Positions 8,201-16,160 of a stretch of 63,767 bases of DNA are shown here, in pieces. Source of the stretch: an uncultured Eubacteriales bacterium. Its GTDB lineage: Bacteria; Bacillota; Clostridia; Christensenellales; Aristaeellaceae. The stretch's first letter is position 1. Each line of letters starts with the position of its first letter. The stretch is taken from assembly GCA_902801165.1 (NCBI GenBank), contig CADCHI010000018.1:1-63767 (forward strand). The letters run 5' to 3'. The translations under genes were made by a program, and so were the position numbers. The notes under the pieces were generated by a model. That model was given only the letters and a program-made list of their open reading frames with translations, was not told the DNA's origin and did not search any database.

Positions 8201-8719
8201 ATGAAGTATGATCGCACAAACCTCCCCGCCGGGCCCATGCTCTTTTTCTGGCAGGACACCGGCGCGGTCGACGAGGGCTGCCTATGCCAGTGGCACCGCT
8301 GCGGGTTTGAGGCCGACGGCGTGCGCTATACCACCGCCGAGCAGTACATGATGGCCCACAAGGCGCTGCTGTTCGGGGATGACTTTGTCTTTCGCGCGAT
8401 CCTGGACACCGATGACCCGGACCAGCAGAAGGCCCTGGGCCGCATGGTTTCGGGCTTCGCTCCGGAGGTGTGGGAGGCGAACAAATACGCCATCGTCCGG
8501 GACGGCAACCTGGCCAAATTCAGCCAGAACCCGGACCTGCGCGCGTATCTGCTGGGCACGGGGGACGCCGTGCTGGTCGAAGCCAGCCCGGACGACGGCA
8601 TCTGGGGCATTGGCCTGGACGCTGAGGATCCCCGCGCCCGGGACCCGTTCCAGTGGCAGGGCGAGAACCTGCTGGGCTTTGCGCTGATGGAGGTGCGGGA
8701 CCGGCTGCGCGAGGGCTGA
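8201..8719 (+). CDS. NADAR family protein (YbiA-like)
   Basis: A 172-aa cytoplasmic protein of the NADAR family. Residues around 35-55 hold the family's YTTAEQYMMAHKALLF block, with the G-x-W-G-x-G-L region (GIWGIGL) and the LLG core near the C terminus. Known NADAR proteins are N-glycosidases that clean up reactive riboflavin intermediates or remove ADP-ribose from modified guanine in DNA; which substrate applies here cannot be read. The ATG at 8201 has GGGGGAT upstream. It follows the ferredoxin closely and is followed by a terminator, so the two form a short operon. Any functional link to CODH is unproven. Confidence 0.85.
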   Translation: MKYDRTNLPAGPMLFFWQDTGAVDEGCLCQWHRCGFEADGVRYTTAEQYMMAHKALLFGDDFVFRAILDTDDPDQQKALGRMVSGFAPEVWEANKYAIVRDGNLAKFSQNPDLRAYLLGTGDAVLVEASPDDGIWGIGLDAEDPRARDPFQWQGENLLGFALMEVRDRLREG

Positions 8720-8766
8720 GGGACATTCGGATCTCGGAATGGATCAACACAAACGCATAAATCTAT

Positions 8767-8797
8767 GGGCGGGAGCGTCGCTGCGGCGCTCCCGCCC
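8767..8797 (+). terminator. intrinsic terminator after the NADAR gene
   Basis: An 11-bp perfect GC stem (8767-8777 with 8787-8797) and 9-nt loop, followed by GTTTGCGTTTTG. Confidence 0.8.
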
Positions 8798-8916
8798 GTT
8801 TGCGTTTTGAGGACCGTATCTGTGTAAAATCAGACGGCGGGGTTCACGAAGGGCCCCTCGAGCGGCGTCTATTGGGTAGATGCAGGCGGATTTCCGCCGC
8901 GAGAGGAGGCATTGGA

Positions 8917-11160
8917 ATGAAAACCCTGTGGATGCTGCTGGCGGCGCTGGCCTGCGCCGCGCTGCTCGGGATGGCCGGAGCCGAGGAGAACCTCCTGCTG
9001 CCGACCGTGGACGGCGATTACGTGGAGCGAATGCTGTCCGACGGCGAGACCCTGTATGCCATGGGCGCGAAGCTGTACACCTGGCGCCCGGGGGACGAGG
9101 CCCTCGAGGTCTGGGAGGACGCCATAGAACTGCCGAAGCCTGAGGCAAAAGCCGACGGCTTCATGGAGGGCTGGAGAACCGCCTTCGACGGCGCGACCTT
9201 CTTTCTGAACGACGGCAGGCTTCAAGGGGCCCGGTTCACCACCGACGGCGAGGGCTGTCCGACGGCCTTCCAGGTGTTCGATGTCGTCCTTGAGGACGGC
9301 GCTGCCAGGGCCGCGAACGTGCGGACGCTGGGCGTTCCCAAGGCCCTGGAGGATGCGGACGGCCTGGAAAGAATGGTGGATGCGCTGGCGCGGGAGGGCG
9401 TGCTGTACCTGCTGGCGGGATGGGACGGCAATCTTCTCGTCACGGTGGACAGCCAGGCAGGAAGTCCGCATGTCGAGAAGCTGGAGGATTGGGCGGAACG
9501 CCGCCTGCTGGATACGCCGTCGGGCGTCCTGCTGGCGGAAACCGACTTTGACCAGATGCGGCTGTATCGAGTAAAAACAGACGAAAGTCTGGAATTAGTA
9601 TGTGGGGTGCCGAAGCGGGCGCAGGGCATCGCCGCCCTGCGGGACTCGGAGAGGGTGCTCGCCTCGGTGGAGGGGCGGATTTGTCCCATCGACCCGGCCT
9701 CGGGAACGCAGGGGGTTCCGGCCACGGCGCTGCCGGTGGAGCCCATGAGCGCGGTGCTGATGGATGGCGGGCGGCTCTACGCGGCGTCGGTGGCTGAATA
9801 TGTCGCGGTGATGGATGCCTCCGGCGAAATGCCGGAGGACGACGTGCTGGTCGTGCGGGGCAACCCCAGCATGTTCGACAACATCATGCTGGAATTTGCC
9901 GTCGCCCACCCGGAGGTGAAGCCCGTCCTGGTCGCGGACGGCGTGGGCGGTGAACTGCTGGACCAGATGCTCACCCGCGACACCGACGCGGACGTGTACA
10001 TACTCCAGACGGACTTTGACTCGGCCTTCGACGCGCTGCGGGAACGGGGCTTTGCGCTGCCGCTGGATTCCAGCGAGGCGCTGTCCGGGCTCATCGGGCG
10101 CATGTATCCCGGCATTCAGAGGAAGCTGTGCCGCGACGGCGTTCCCGTGGCGCTGCCGCTGGAGGGCTACTGTGACGGCATTGGCGTGAGCGAGGTGCTG
10201 CTCGACAAGCTGGGCCTTTCACTGGAGGATGTGCCGGACACCTGGCAGGGCTTCCTGGACTTCCTGGAGAACGAAATCCGACCCCGGCTGGACCTGCTGG
10301 GAGAGCGCGACCGTTTTACCTACGACGGCATGACGGAGGGAGTCTTCCGATGGTCGCTGCGCAATGAGATAATGAACGATTGGGTCTGGTGCGCGCAGGC
10401 CTCCGGGGTGATTCCCGATTACGGCGACCCGAGGCTGGCGGAGCTGCTGGAGCGCGTGGAACAAATGGATCTGACCGACTTTGGTCTGGAAGAGGACGCG
10501 GAGCGGGACGATGGCTTCTTCGGCGGCGGCTACAGCTGGGGCGGCGATACCGAATACCTGATCCAATTGGACGTTCCATATACCCTTGTATCGTATTCCG
10601 GCAATGAAGGGATGCCGCTGCTGCTGGGATTTGGGGACGATCTGCCCGGGACGATGGCCCTGAACCTGAAGGTCGCCCTCATCAGCCCCTACACCCGGCA
10701 TCCCGAGGCCGCCACGGCGCTGCTGGAGCTGATCGCGGAAAAACTCGACCCGACTTTGGTCTATTCGCTGTGCCCGGACCTGACAGAGCCCCTGCAGAGG
10801 CCGAACAAGGATGAGATCATCCGCAGCAACGAGGAGGAGATCGCCCGCCTCAGGGCGGAGCTGGAGACGGCGGAGCCCCGGGACAGGCAGATGCTGGAGG
10901 AGACGCTGGCACAGTGGCAGCAGAGCCTGGACGACTTCATGGAGAGGGGCATATGGCTGATTCCCGAGGACAAGCTCAGCTGGTACCGCGCCCATGACGA
11001 CTGCGTGATCGCGCGAAGCCCATCGTGGTTCGAGCAGGACGGCACCGGTGAGGCCGGTGAGCTGTTGAGGCAGTACGACGCCGGGCTGATCTCCACCCGG
11101 GAATTCCTGGCCGCCGTGGACCAAAAGGCCCGCATGCAGGCGCTGGAGCAGGGCGGCTGA
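8917..11160 (+). CDS. secreted protein with C-terminal solute-binding-protein domain
   Basis: A 747-aa exported protein. Residues 1-22 form a signal peptide ending ...GMAGA before EEN; there is no convincing lipobox. Residues ~25-300 look like a beta-rich repeat region of propeller or sensor type. From about 310 onward the sequence resembles extracellular solute-binding proteins of ABC importers (NIMLEFAVAHPEVKPVLV, DVYILQTDFDSAFDALRERG, then a long alpha/beta C lobe), with a Glu/Arg-rich helical insertion near 630-665. The ATG at 8917 follows GAGAGGAGG; an upstream extension is rejected. No permease or ATPase gene is adjacent, so this may be a stand-alone sensor or scavenger. Its ligand is unknown. 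Confidence 0.75.
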   Translation: MKTLWMLLAALACAALLGMAGAEENLLLPTVDGDYVERMLSDGETLYAMGAKLYTWRPGDEALEVWEDAIELPKPEAKADGFMEGWRTAFDGATFFLNDGRLQGARFTTDGEGCPTAFQVFDVVLEDGAARAANVRTLGVPKALEDADGLERMVDALAREGVLYLLAGWDGNLLVTVDSQAGSPHVEKLEDWAERRLLDTPSGVLLAETDFDQMRLYRVKTDESLELVCGVPKRAQGIAALRDSERVLASVEGRICPIDPASGTQGVPATALPVEPMSAVLMDGGRLYAASVAEYVAVMDASGEMPEDDVLVVRGNPSMFDNIMLEFAVAHPEVKPVLVADGVGGELLDQMLTRDTDADVYILQTDFDSAFDALRERGFALPLDSSEALSGLIGRMYPGIQRKLCRDGVPVALPLEGYCDGIGVSEVLLDKLGLSLEDVPDTWQGFLDFLENEIRPRLDLLGERDRFTYDGMTEGVFRWSLRNEIMNDWVWCAQASGVIPDYGDPRLAELLERVEQMDLTDFGLEEDAERDDGFFGGGYSWGGDTEYLIQLDVPYTLVSYSGNEGMPLLLGFGDDLPGTMALNLKVALISPYTRHPEAATALLELIAEKLDPTLVYSLCPDLTEPLQRPNKDEIIRSNEEEIARLRAELETAEPRDRQMLEETLAQWQQSLDDFMERGIWLIPEDKLSWYRAHDDCVIARSPSWFEQDGTGEAGELLRQYDAGLISTREFLAAVDQKARMQALEQGG

Positions 11161-11178
11161 ATAACCAACGGCAGACCT

Positions 11179-11206
11179 TTGAAAGTTAATGAACCTGTGC
11201 TATAAT
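11179..11206 (+). promoter_or_regulatory. promoter for the moxR-VWA operon
   Basis: The -35 is TTGAAA (11179-11184), the spacer is 16 bp, and the -10 is TATAAT (11201-11206). Confidence 0.7.
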
Positions 11207-11243
11207 CCTCCGTAGAAACGGAAATACGGGAGGATGGGTATCC

Positions 11244-12107
11244 GTGCGCCAGATTTTGGAACAACTGAAGGACAAGCTGAACGAGGAACAGTACATCGCC
11301 GACGACGCCCTGGTGACGACGCTCTACATCGCCGTGAAGCTGAACCGGCCGCTGCTGATCGAAGGCGCGGCGGGCGTGGGCAAGACCGAGGTCGCCAAGG
11401 CGGCGGCGAAGGCCTTCGGCCGGGAGCTGGTGCGCCTGCAGTGCTACGAGGGGCTGGACGAGTCCAAGGCGCTGTACGAGTGGAACTATCAGAAGCAGCT
11501 GCTGGCCATACAGATGGGCAATCAGGGCGGCGGGCAGGTCATGAAGGACCTCTTCGGAGAGGAATACCTGCTGGAGCGCCCGCTGTTGAAGTCGATCCGC
11601 AGCGACGAGCCCGTGGTGCTGCTGGTGGACGAGATCGACAAGGCGGATGCCGAGTTTGAAGCCTTCCTGCTGGAGCTGCTCAGCGAGATGCAGGTCACCA
11701 TTCCTGAGTACGGCACCGTCCGGGCCCGCAGCATGCCCTTCATCGTGCTGACCAGCAACCACACCCGCCCCCTCTCCGAGGCGCTGCGCCGGCGGTGTGC
11801 CTATATGTATCTGGAGTACCCGGACATCCCCAAGGAGATTGCCATACTGACGGCGAAGCTCCCTGGGCTGGACGAGGCGCTGGCGGCCCAGGTGGCCCGG
11901 GCTGTGGCCTATCTGCGCCAGAGCGACAACGTGACCAAGAAGCCCTCCGTGGCCGAGTCCCTGGACTGGGCCAGCGCGCTGATGGCCCTGGGCGTGGACG
12001 AGCTGGACGACGAGAGCGCCGCCGCGACCCTGGGCTTTGCCCTGAAGAACAACGACGACATTGCGCAGGTGCTGGCCGATGATGAGTTCATCCGAAGCTT
12101 TATTTGA
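11244..12107 (+). CDS. MoxR-family AAA+ ATPase
   Basis: A 287-aa AAA+ ATPase of the MoxR/CbbQ/NorQ class. Walker A is at residues 41-48 (GAAGVGKT), Walker B at 124-131 (VVLLVDEI), and a sensor-1 block (FIVLTSNHTRPLSEALRRR) follows. MoxR proteins work with VWA-domain partners as chaperones for metal-cofactor insertion or complex assembly. The partner here overlaps its 3' end. The start is a GTG at 11244 preceded by GGGAGG; the nearby ATG is out of frame. The substrate is unknown. CoxD/CoxE of aerobic CO dehydrogenase is the closest functional analogy, and NorQ/NorD another. Confidence 0.9.
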   Translation: MRQILEQLKDKLNEEQYIADDALVTTLYIAVKLNRPLLIEGAAGVGKTEVAKAAAKAFGRELVRLQCYEGLDESKALYEWNYQKQLLAIQMGNQGGGQVMKDLFGEEYLLERPLLKSIRSDEPVVLLVDEIDKADAEFEAFLLELLSEMQVTIPEYGTVRARSMPFIVLTSNHTRPLSEALRRRCAYMYLEYPDIPKEIAILTAKLPGLDEALAAQVARAVAYLRQSDNVTKKPSVAESLDWASALMALGVDELDDESAAATLGFALKNNDDIAQVLADDEFIRSFI

Positions 12108-13713
12108 CGAAAACGCCGTTCCGGAAGCGGAAATTGGCATGGAACAGACCAAAATCTGTGCAAACGGCGAGCGCATGAACCACTGTGAAAGCTGCGATCA
12201 CGGAGGGGATGCCTGCGACGCGGGTTCGAAGGCCTGCGACCATCACCACGGCGGCTGCGGCCACCCGGACGGTGAAAGCTGCGGCGACCACGGCGGCTGC
12301 AACCATCCTGACGGGGGCGGCTGTGGTCATCATCACGATGGGTGCGGCGATCACCACGGCCATTGCGGCCACCATCACGGGGGCTGCGACCATCAGGAAG
12401 GGAACCACCATGGCTGCGGCCATCACGGCCATGGACACGTCCAATTGAAACCGACACCGGTCGGAAAACTGTCCGGCTTTGTCTATTTCCTCCGGAACCA
12501 GGGCCTCGCGGTGGGCATCCATGAGACGGAGGACGCCTTGAAGGCCCTGGGACTGGTCGGCTTTGAGGACAGGGAGACCGTCCGCGACGCGCTGCGGGCG
12601 ATCTTCGCCGGAAGCCGCCGGGAGCAGGAGGTGTTCGACCGCTGCTTCAACCTGTACTTCGTCTCCCGGGAACAGTTCGAGCAGAACCAGGCCGCGCTGG
12701 CCGAGGCCGAGCGGGAGCTGGAGGAGCGGCGCAGGGAGCTGGAGGAGCGGCTGAGCGTCAACGGCAGGCCCATCGACATGCGGGAGGACCTGAAGGACGT
12801 GTATGCCCGCATGCCCCAGAGCGAGCGCGACCACCTGAAGGACGTGGTGGACAGGTTCTCCGAGAAGATGCAGCACGCGCCAAAGCTGTACGAGGGCTTC
12901 ATCCGCTCGGTGTTCATGAAGAGCCTGCTGGAGCAGCAGATGATCCTGGAGGACGCGGCGGAAGGCGCGCAGCAGGCGGACAGCGACGCGGACCTGTTGT
13001 TCCGGGACATCTCCAGCTTCAAGGAGGCGGACATTCCCAAGGCCCACCAGCTGATCGACCAGGTCACCCGGCGGATCAACGGCGAGATCAGTGCCCGGCG
13101 CAAGAGCGCGGGCCGCTCCGCCGCGCTGGACTTCCGCCGTACCCTGCGGGCGGGGCTCTCCACCGGCGGGGCGCTGTGCAGGCTGCGCTACAAGCGCAGG
13201 CACAGCCGCAAGAAGCACGTGGTGATGCTGTGCGACGTGTCAGGGTCGATGCTCCAGTTCTCGGAGTTCGCCATACGGTTTTTGAAGTCGCTGTCCGAGG
13301 TCTCGGATCATTCGGATATCTTCCTGTTCTCGGAGCAGGTGCAGAAGGTGAACCCCTTTGCGCTGCAGAACATGGATATGTTCAGCGGCTACGTGCGCTC
13401 CTCGGGCGTCTGGGGCCGGGGCACGAACATTGGCGCGGCGCTGGACGTGCTCCTGGCGGCGAGCCCGGCGGTGCTGACGCCGGGAACGGTGCTGCTGATC
13501 CTCAGCGACGGCAAGTCGGTGGACGTGGACCGGGCCGAGGCCGGGCTGATCCGGGCGGCCAGGTCCGCGGGCAGCGTGGTGTGGATGAACCCGATCCCGG
13601 AGGCGAAGTGGCAGTACCTGAAGGGGGCCACGCGGCTGAGGCAGCATTGCAGCATGGTGCCCTGTGGCACGCTGGACGAGCTGGCCAGGGCCTGCGCGAG
13701 GCTGATCGGATAA
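12082..13713 (+). CDS. VWA (CoxE-like) protein with N-terminal His/Cys-rich metal-binding stretch
   Basis: About 543 aa from the ATG at 12082, which overlaps moxR by 26 bp; the ATG at 12139 (525 aa) is an equally plausible start. Residues ~34-121 are a low-complexity stretch with about 24 His and 12 Cys, mostly in HHHGGC or GCGHH units, as in nickel-storage tails. A helical region with a Glu/Arg coiled coil (QAALAEAERELEERRRELEE) follows. The C-terminal CoxE-type VWA domain has the MIDAS motif Asp385-x-Ser387-x-Ser389 (DVSGSM) and SDGKSVDVD. It should pair with the MoxR ATPase in metallo-enzyme maturation. Linking it to the Ni enzymes 3.7 kb away is my inference. Confidence 0.85.
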   Translation: MSSSEALFDENAVPEAEIGMEQTKICANGERMNHCESCDHGGDACDAGSKACDHHHGGCGHPDGESCGDHGGCNHPDGGGCGHHHDGCGDHHGHCGHHHGGCDHQEGNHHGCGHHGHGHVQLKPTPVGKLSGFVYFLRNQGLAVGIHETEDALKALGLVGFEDRETVRDALRAIFAGSRREQEVFDRCFNLYFVSREQFEQNQAALAEAERELEERRRELEERLSVNGRPIDMREDLKDVYARMPQSERDHLKDVVDRFSEKMQHAPKLYEGFIRSVFMKSLLEQQMILEDAAEGAQQADSDADLLFRDISSFKEADIPKAHQLIDQVTRRINGEISARRKSAGRSAALDFRRTLRAGLSTGGALCRLRYKRRHSRKKHVVMLCDVSGSMLQFSEFAIRFLKSLSEVSDHSDIFLFSEQVQKVNPFALQNMDMFSGYVRSSGVWGRGTNIGAALDVLLAASPAVLTPGTVLLILSDGKSVDVDRAEAGLIRAARSAGSVVWMNPIPEAKWQYLKGATRLRQHCSMVPCGTLDELARACARLIG

Positions 13714-13741
13714 GAGACGCGGTTAAATCCACGTGAAATGT

Positions 13742-13770
13742 TTGACTTTTGCCCGTGTCGGCGCTACAAT
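13742..13770 (+). promoter_or_regulatory. promoter of the metA leader
   Basis: The -35 is TTGACT (13742-13747), the spacer is 17 bp, and the -10 is TACAAT (13765-13770). Transcription should start near 13777, just before the leader peptide. Confidence 0.8.
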
Positions 13771-13799
13771 ACTAAAAAACGTTGCGATGAGGTAGGATT

Positions 13800-13856
13800 A
13801 TGACGCGAAACCGCCGCAGTATGTGCATGGGCAGGAGGCCGAAGCAGCCTGCTTGA
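13800..13856 (+). CDS. 18-codon leader peptide with Met-Cys-Met, metA attenuator
   Basis: A short frame, MTRNRRSMCMGRRPKQPA, preceded by GAGGTAGG (13789-13796). Codons 8-10 are ATG TGC ATG, so ribosome stalling would report methionine or cysteine charging. The coding DNA 13802-13809 pairs perfectly with 13857-13864 just past the stop, and a terminator follows at 13879-13908. This is the layout of an amino-acid attenuator in front of a methionine-biosynthesis gene. It is too short for routine gene calling and is inferred from context. An alternative is that the same region is an RNA-only riboswitch (6-bp outer helix 13783-13788 with 13869-13874). Confidence 0.55.
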   Translation: MTRNRRSMCMGRRPKQPA

Positions 13857-13878
13857 TTCGCGTCGCCAATCGCGCGAG

Positions 13879-13908
13879 AAGGGGAAGCGGGCTGACCGCT
13901 TCCCTTTT
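13879..13908 (+). terminator. attenuator/terminator upstream of metA
   Basis: A 9-bp perfect stem (13882-13890 with 13896-13904), loop GCTGA, extended by A-T pairs and followed by TTTTGATTT. It lies between the metA promoter and metA, so it must be conditional. The stretch 13909-14044 shows no further gene. Confidence 0.8.
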
Positions 13909-14044
13909 GATTTATCGAAGACAGAGGGTTTTCCGGGTCGGCGGGTCCGGCAGAAACGCGCCGACAATCATTGATTGAACAGGGTGGGGGAAGGGCTCCG
14001 GAGGCGAAAAACCCGGAGGACGCCGCCCGACAGGAGGTAGGACC

Positions 14045-14962
14045 ATGCCGATCAAGATTCCCAACAGCTTGCCCGCCACCGGGGTGCTCGAAAGCGAAAA
14101 CATATTCGTCATCACCGAGTCCCGGGCCATCAGCCAGGACATCCGTCCGCTGCACATCCTGCTGCTGAACCTGATGCCCACAAAGGTGGCCACGGAGACC
14201 CAGCTGGCCCGCGTGCTGGGGAACACGCCCCTGCAGGTGGAGCTGGAGCTGCTGCAAGTGCGCTCCCACGAGTCCAGGAACGTGTCCCAGGAGCACATGC
14301 TGGCCTTCTACAAGACCTTCGACATGGTGCGCGAGAACCGCTACGACGGCATGGTCATCACCGGCGCGCCGGTGGAGCATTTGCCCTTTGAAGAGGTGGA
14401 TTACTGGGACGAGCTGTGCGAGATCATGGAGTGGAGCAAGACCCACGTGCACAGCACCTTCCACATCTGCTGGGGAGCGCAGGCGGGCCTCTACTACCAC
14501 TACGGCATCAAGAAATACGGCCTCGACAAGAAGCTGTTCGGCGTGTTTCCCCACGTGGTGGAGCGCCGCAGCTCCATACTGTTCCGGGGCTTTGACGACG
14601 TGTTCATGGTGCCCCATTCCCGCCACACCACCATTCGCCGGGAGGACGTGGAGGCGGTGCCGCAATTGAAGATCCTGGCCACGTCGAAGCAGGCGGGCAT
14701 CTACGCCATGGCCACCGACCAGGGGCGGCAGGTGTTCATCACCGGGCACTCCGAGTACGACCCGGACACGCTGGAGCGGGAGTACCTGCGGGACAAGAAC
14801 GCCGGCCTGCCCATCGAGGTGCCGAAGAACTACTATCCGAACGACGATGACACCCAGCCTCCGCTGACGAGCTGGCGGGCCCACGCGAACCTGCTGTACT
14901 CCAACTGGCTGAACTACTTCGTATATCAGAACACGCCCTACGACCTGAGCGAGATCAAGTGA
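14045..14962 (+). CDS. metA: homoserine O-acetyltransferase (MetA family)
   Basis: The 305-aa enzyme activates homoserine in methionine biosynthesis. Catalytic Cys142 ([10 protein letters not shown]), His235 and Glu237 (GHSEYD) fall at exactly the canonical MetA positions. Residue 111 is Glu (GAPVE). In this family Glu111 is the published marker of acetyl-CoA use, whereas Gly111 marks succinyl-CoA, so the product is predicted to be O-acetylhomoserine. The ATG at 14045 follows CAGGAGGTAGGACC. The gene is preceded by its own promoter, leader peptide and attenuator, which suggests control by methionine supply. A GNAT gene begins 17 bp downstream and is probably co-transcribed. Confidence 0.96.
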   Translation: MPIKIPNSLPATGVLESENIFVITESRAISQDIRPLHILLLNLMPTKVATETQLARVLGNTPLQVELELLQVRSHESRNVSQEHMLAFYKTFDMVRENRYDGMVITGAPVEHLPFEEVDYWDELCEIMEWSKTHVHSTFHICWGAQAGLYYHYGIKKYGLDKKLFGVFPHVVERRSSILFRGFDDVFMVPHSRHTTIRREDVEAVPQLKILATSKQAGIYAMATDQGRQVFITGHSEYDPDTLEREYLRDKNAGLPIEVPKNYYPNDDDTQPPLTSWRAHANLLYSNWLNYFVYQNTPYDLSEIK

Positions 14963-14979
14963 CGCCGAGGAGGATGCCC

Positions 14980-15540
14980 ATGAGACACGGAGGGACGAAG
15001 CGGCTCGAGACCGAGCGCCTGGTGCTGCGCCGATTCACGGTGGAGGATGCCCCGCAGATGTACGCCAACTGGGCTTCGGACCCGGTCGTCACCGAGTTTC
15101 TGACCTGGCCGACCCACGATTCCGTGGAGGTCACCCGGCAGGTGCTGACCTCCTGGGTGGAGGGCTACGCCCGCCCGGACGCCTACAACTGGGCGCTGGA
15201 GCTGAAGGAGAGCGGCGAGGTCATCGGAAGCCTGAGCGTCGTGCGGGCGGACGACGACATCGCCGAACTGGAGCTGGGCTGGTGCATGGGCCGCGCGTAT
15301 TGGGGCAGGGGACTGATGCCCGAGGCCGCTGCCGCGGTCGTCGGCTACCTTTTTGACGAGGTCGGCGCAAACCGGATCTGCGCCAAGCACGACGTGAACA
15401 ACCCGAAGTCAGGCCGGGTGATGGAGAAGATCGGCATGCGCCTGGAGGGCGTGCACCGCCAGGCCGGGCGCAACAACATGGGCGTCGTGGACCTCGCGGT
15501 CCATGCCGTGCTGGCTTCCGACCGGCGGGAAGGCAAATGA
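14980..15540 (+). CDS. GNAT acetyltransferase, RimJ/RimL-like
   Basis: A 186-aa N-acetyltransferase of the Acetyltransf_3 type. It opens with the typical RLETERLVLRRFTVEDA block, has GWCMGRAYWGRGLMPEA as the acetyl-CoA-binding motif (R/Q-x-x-G-x-G/A region) and ends with the VNNPKSGRVMEKIGM signature. It probably acetylates an amine on a protein N terminus or a small molecule; the substrate is not readable. The second ATG, at 14980, is chosen because GAGGAGG (14967-14973) sits six bases before it and abuts the ATG at 14974. It is probably the second gene of a metA operon. Confidence 0.88.
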   Translation: MRHGGTKRLETERLVLRRFTVEDAPQMYANWASDPVVTEFLTWPTHDSVEVTRQVLTSWVEGYARPDAYNWALELKESGEVIGSLSVVRADDDIAELELGWCMGRAYWGRGLMPEAAAAVVGYLFDEVGANRICAKHDVNNPKSGRVMEKIGMRLEGVHRQAGRNNMGVVDLAVHAVLASDRREGK

Positions 15541-15571
15541 GGTTTCTTTTGAGTGAATCCCCGTGCCGCGC

Positions 15572-15600
15572 TTGACGGAACGGGGGATTCAAACTATAAT
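15572..15600 (+). promoter_or_regulatory. strong promoter of the 15.6-kb ncRNA
   Basis: The -35 is TTGACG (15572-15577), the spacer is 17 bp, and the -10 is TATAAT (15595-15600). The first base of the closing RNA helix, 15607, coincides with the expected transcription start. Confidence 0.85.
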
Positions 15601-15606
15601 GAAATT

Positions 15607-15880
15607 GGCTTCCGCGCGTCCGTGGTTGAAAGTCGATGCCAGTCGCAGGCGAAACGATCCACGTAAGCCGGGAAAATTCCGGTGAGCATGGTGCGGCTTA
15701 GAAGTAAGTCCTGCCAACATCTATATTTCACGTTGAGAGAAGCAGTAGTGGGGAGGCATGAGGCCTTAGGAGCGAACCTTCCAGCAGGCGAGTGTGGGGT
15801 CAAAGACCAGGTCGGGCGCGGAAGCCGCTTTTGCGCCGTGAAGAGGAGTGCCGCGAGCGATTGCGGGCTCCTCTTTTCTT
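15607..15880 (+). ncRNA. large structured non-coding RNA, possibly raiA-type
   Basis: About 270 nt bounded by a near-consensus promoter and an intrinsic terminator, with no convincing reading frame on either strand. The 5' end (15607-15617) pairs perfectly over 11 bp with 15816-15826, closing a ~220-nt domain. Inside lie purine-rich segments typical of conserved RNA cores (CTTAGAAGTAAGTCC, GGGGAGGCATGAGG, TTAGGAGCGAACC, GGGTCAAAGACCAGGTC). Size, closing helix and host group fit the raiA motif, but I cannot verify the consensus. It is not RNase P, tmRNA, 6S or SRP RNA: the hallmark sequences of those are absent. No raiA or comF gene is adjacent. Confidence 0.75.
15841..15880 (+). terminator. 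terminator of the ncRNA
   Basis: Stem AAGAGGAG/CTCCTCTT plus inner CCGC/GCGG (15841-15875), followed by TTTTCTTGT. Confidence 0.85.
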
Positions 15881-16125
15881 GTATGGAGGCGCCACACAAG
15901 GCCCGCACCCCGTTGTCGCGGCGGGCGTTCCGGCGGGTCGAAGAACGGTGCCCATCAGGTCCCTTTGCCCGGAGCCAGCCGCCCGCGAGGGAAGGGGAGG
16001 ATAAGCACTGTACCACGGCAACAAAAAAGACGCCTTGGAGCCTGACGGAATCAAAAATGAACGCTTTTGATGCGAATGAAGTATAAAAATGCAGGATGGA
16101 TGGGATTTGCGTTCAAATCAGAAAT
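15881..16125. other. intergenic stretch with no gene seen
   Basis: Between the ncRNA terminator and the livJ regulatory region I find no frame with a ribosome site or plausible codon use. Composition shifts from GC-rich to AT-rich towards livJ. Confidence 0.5.
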
Positions 16126-16150
16126 AACGTAAAATACGCAAAAATACGTT
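16126..16150. promoter_or_regulatory. candidate operator upstream of livJ
   Basis: Inverted repeat AACGTA (16126-16131) / TACGTT (16145-16150) with a 13-bp AT-rich centre, 10 bp before the -35. Operator function is inferred from position only. Confidence 0.35.
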
Positions 16151-16160
16151 AAATCAATAC

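Noticed and set aside
13777-13876. S-box (SAM-I), T-box or full lysine riboswitch upstream of metA
   Set aside because: Core consensus elements (SAM-I GATGAAACC-type core, T-box TGGNACC bulge) are missing. GAGGTAG and GCCGAAG resemble lysine-riboswitch pieces, but the element is too short, and the leader-peptide reading explains the sequence better.
15607-16086. Overlapping frames on both strands across the 15.6-kb RNA
   Set aside because: No ribosome sites, atypical composition, and they run through the terminator; promoter, closing helix and terminator point to RNA.
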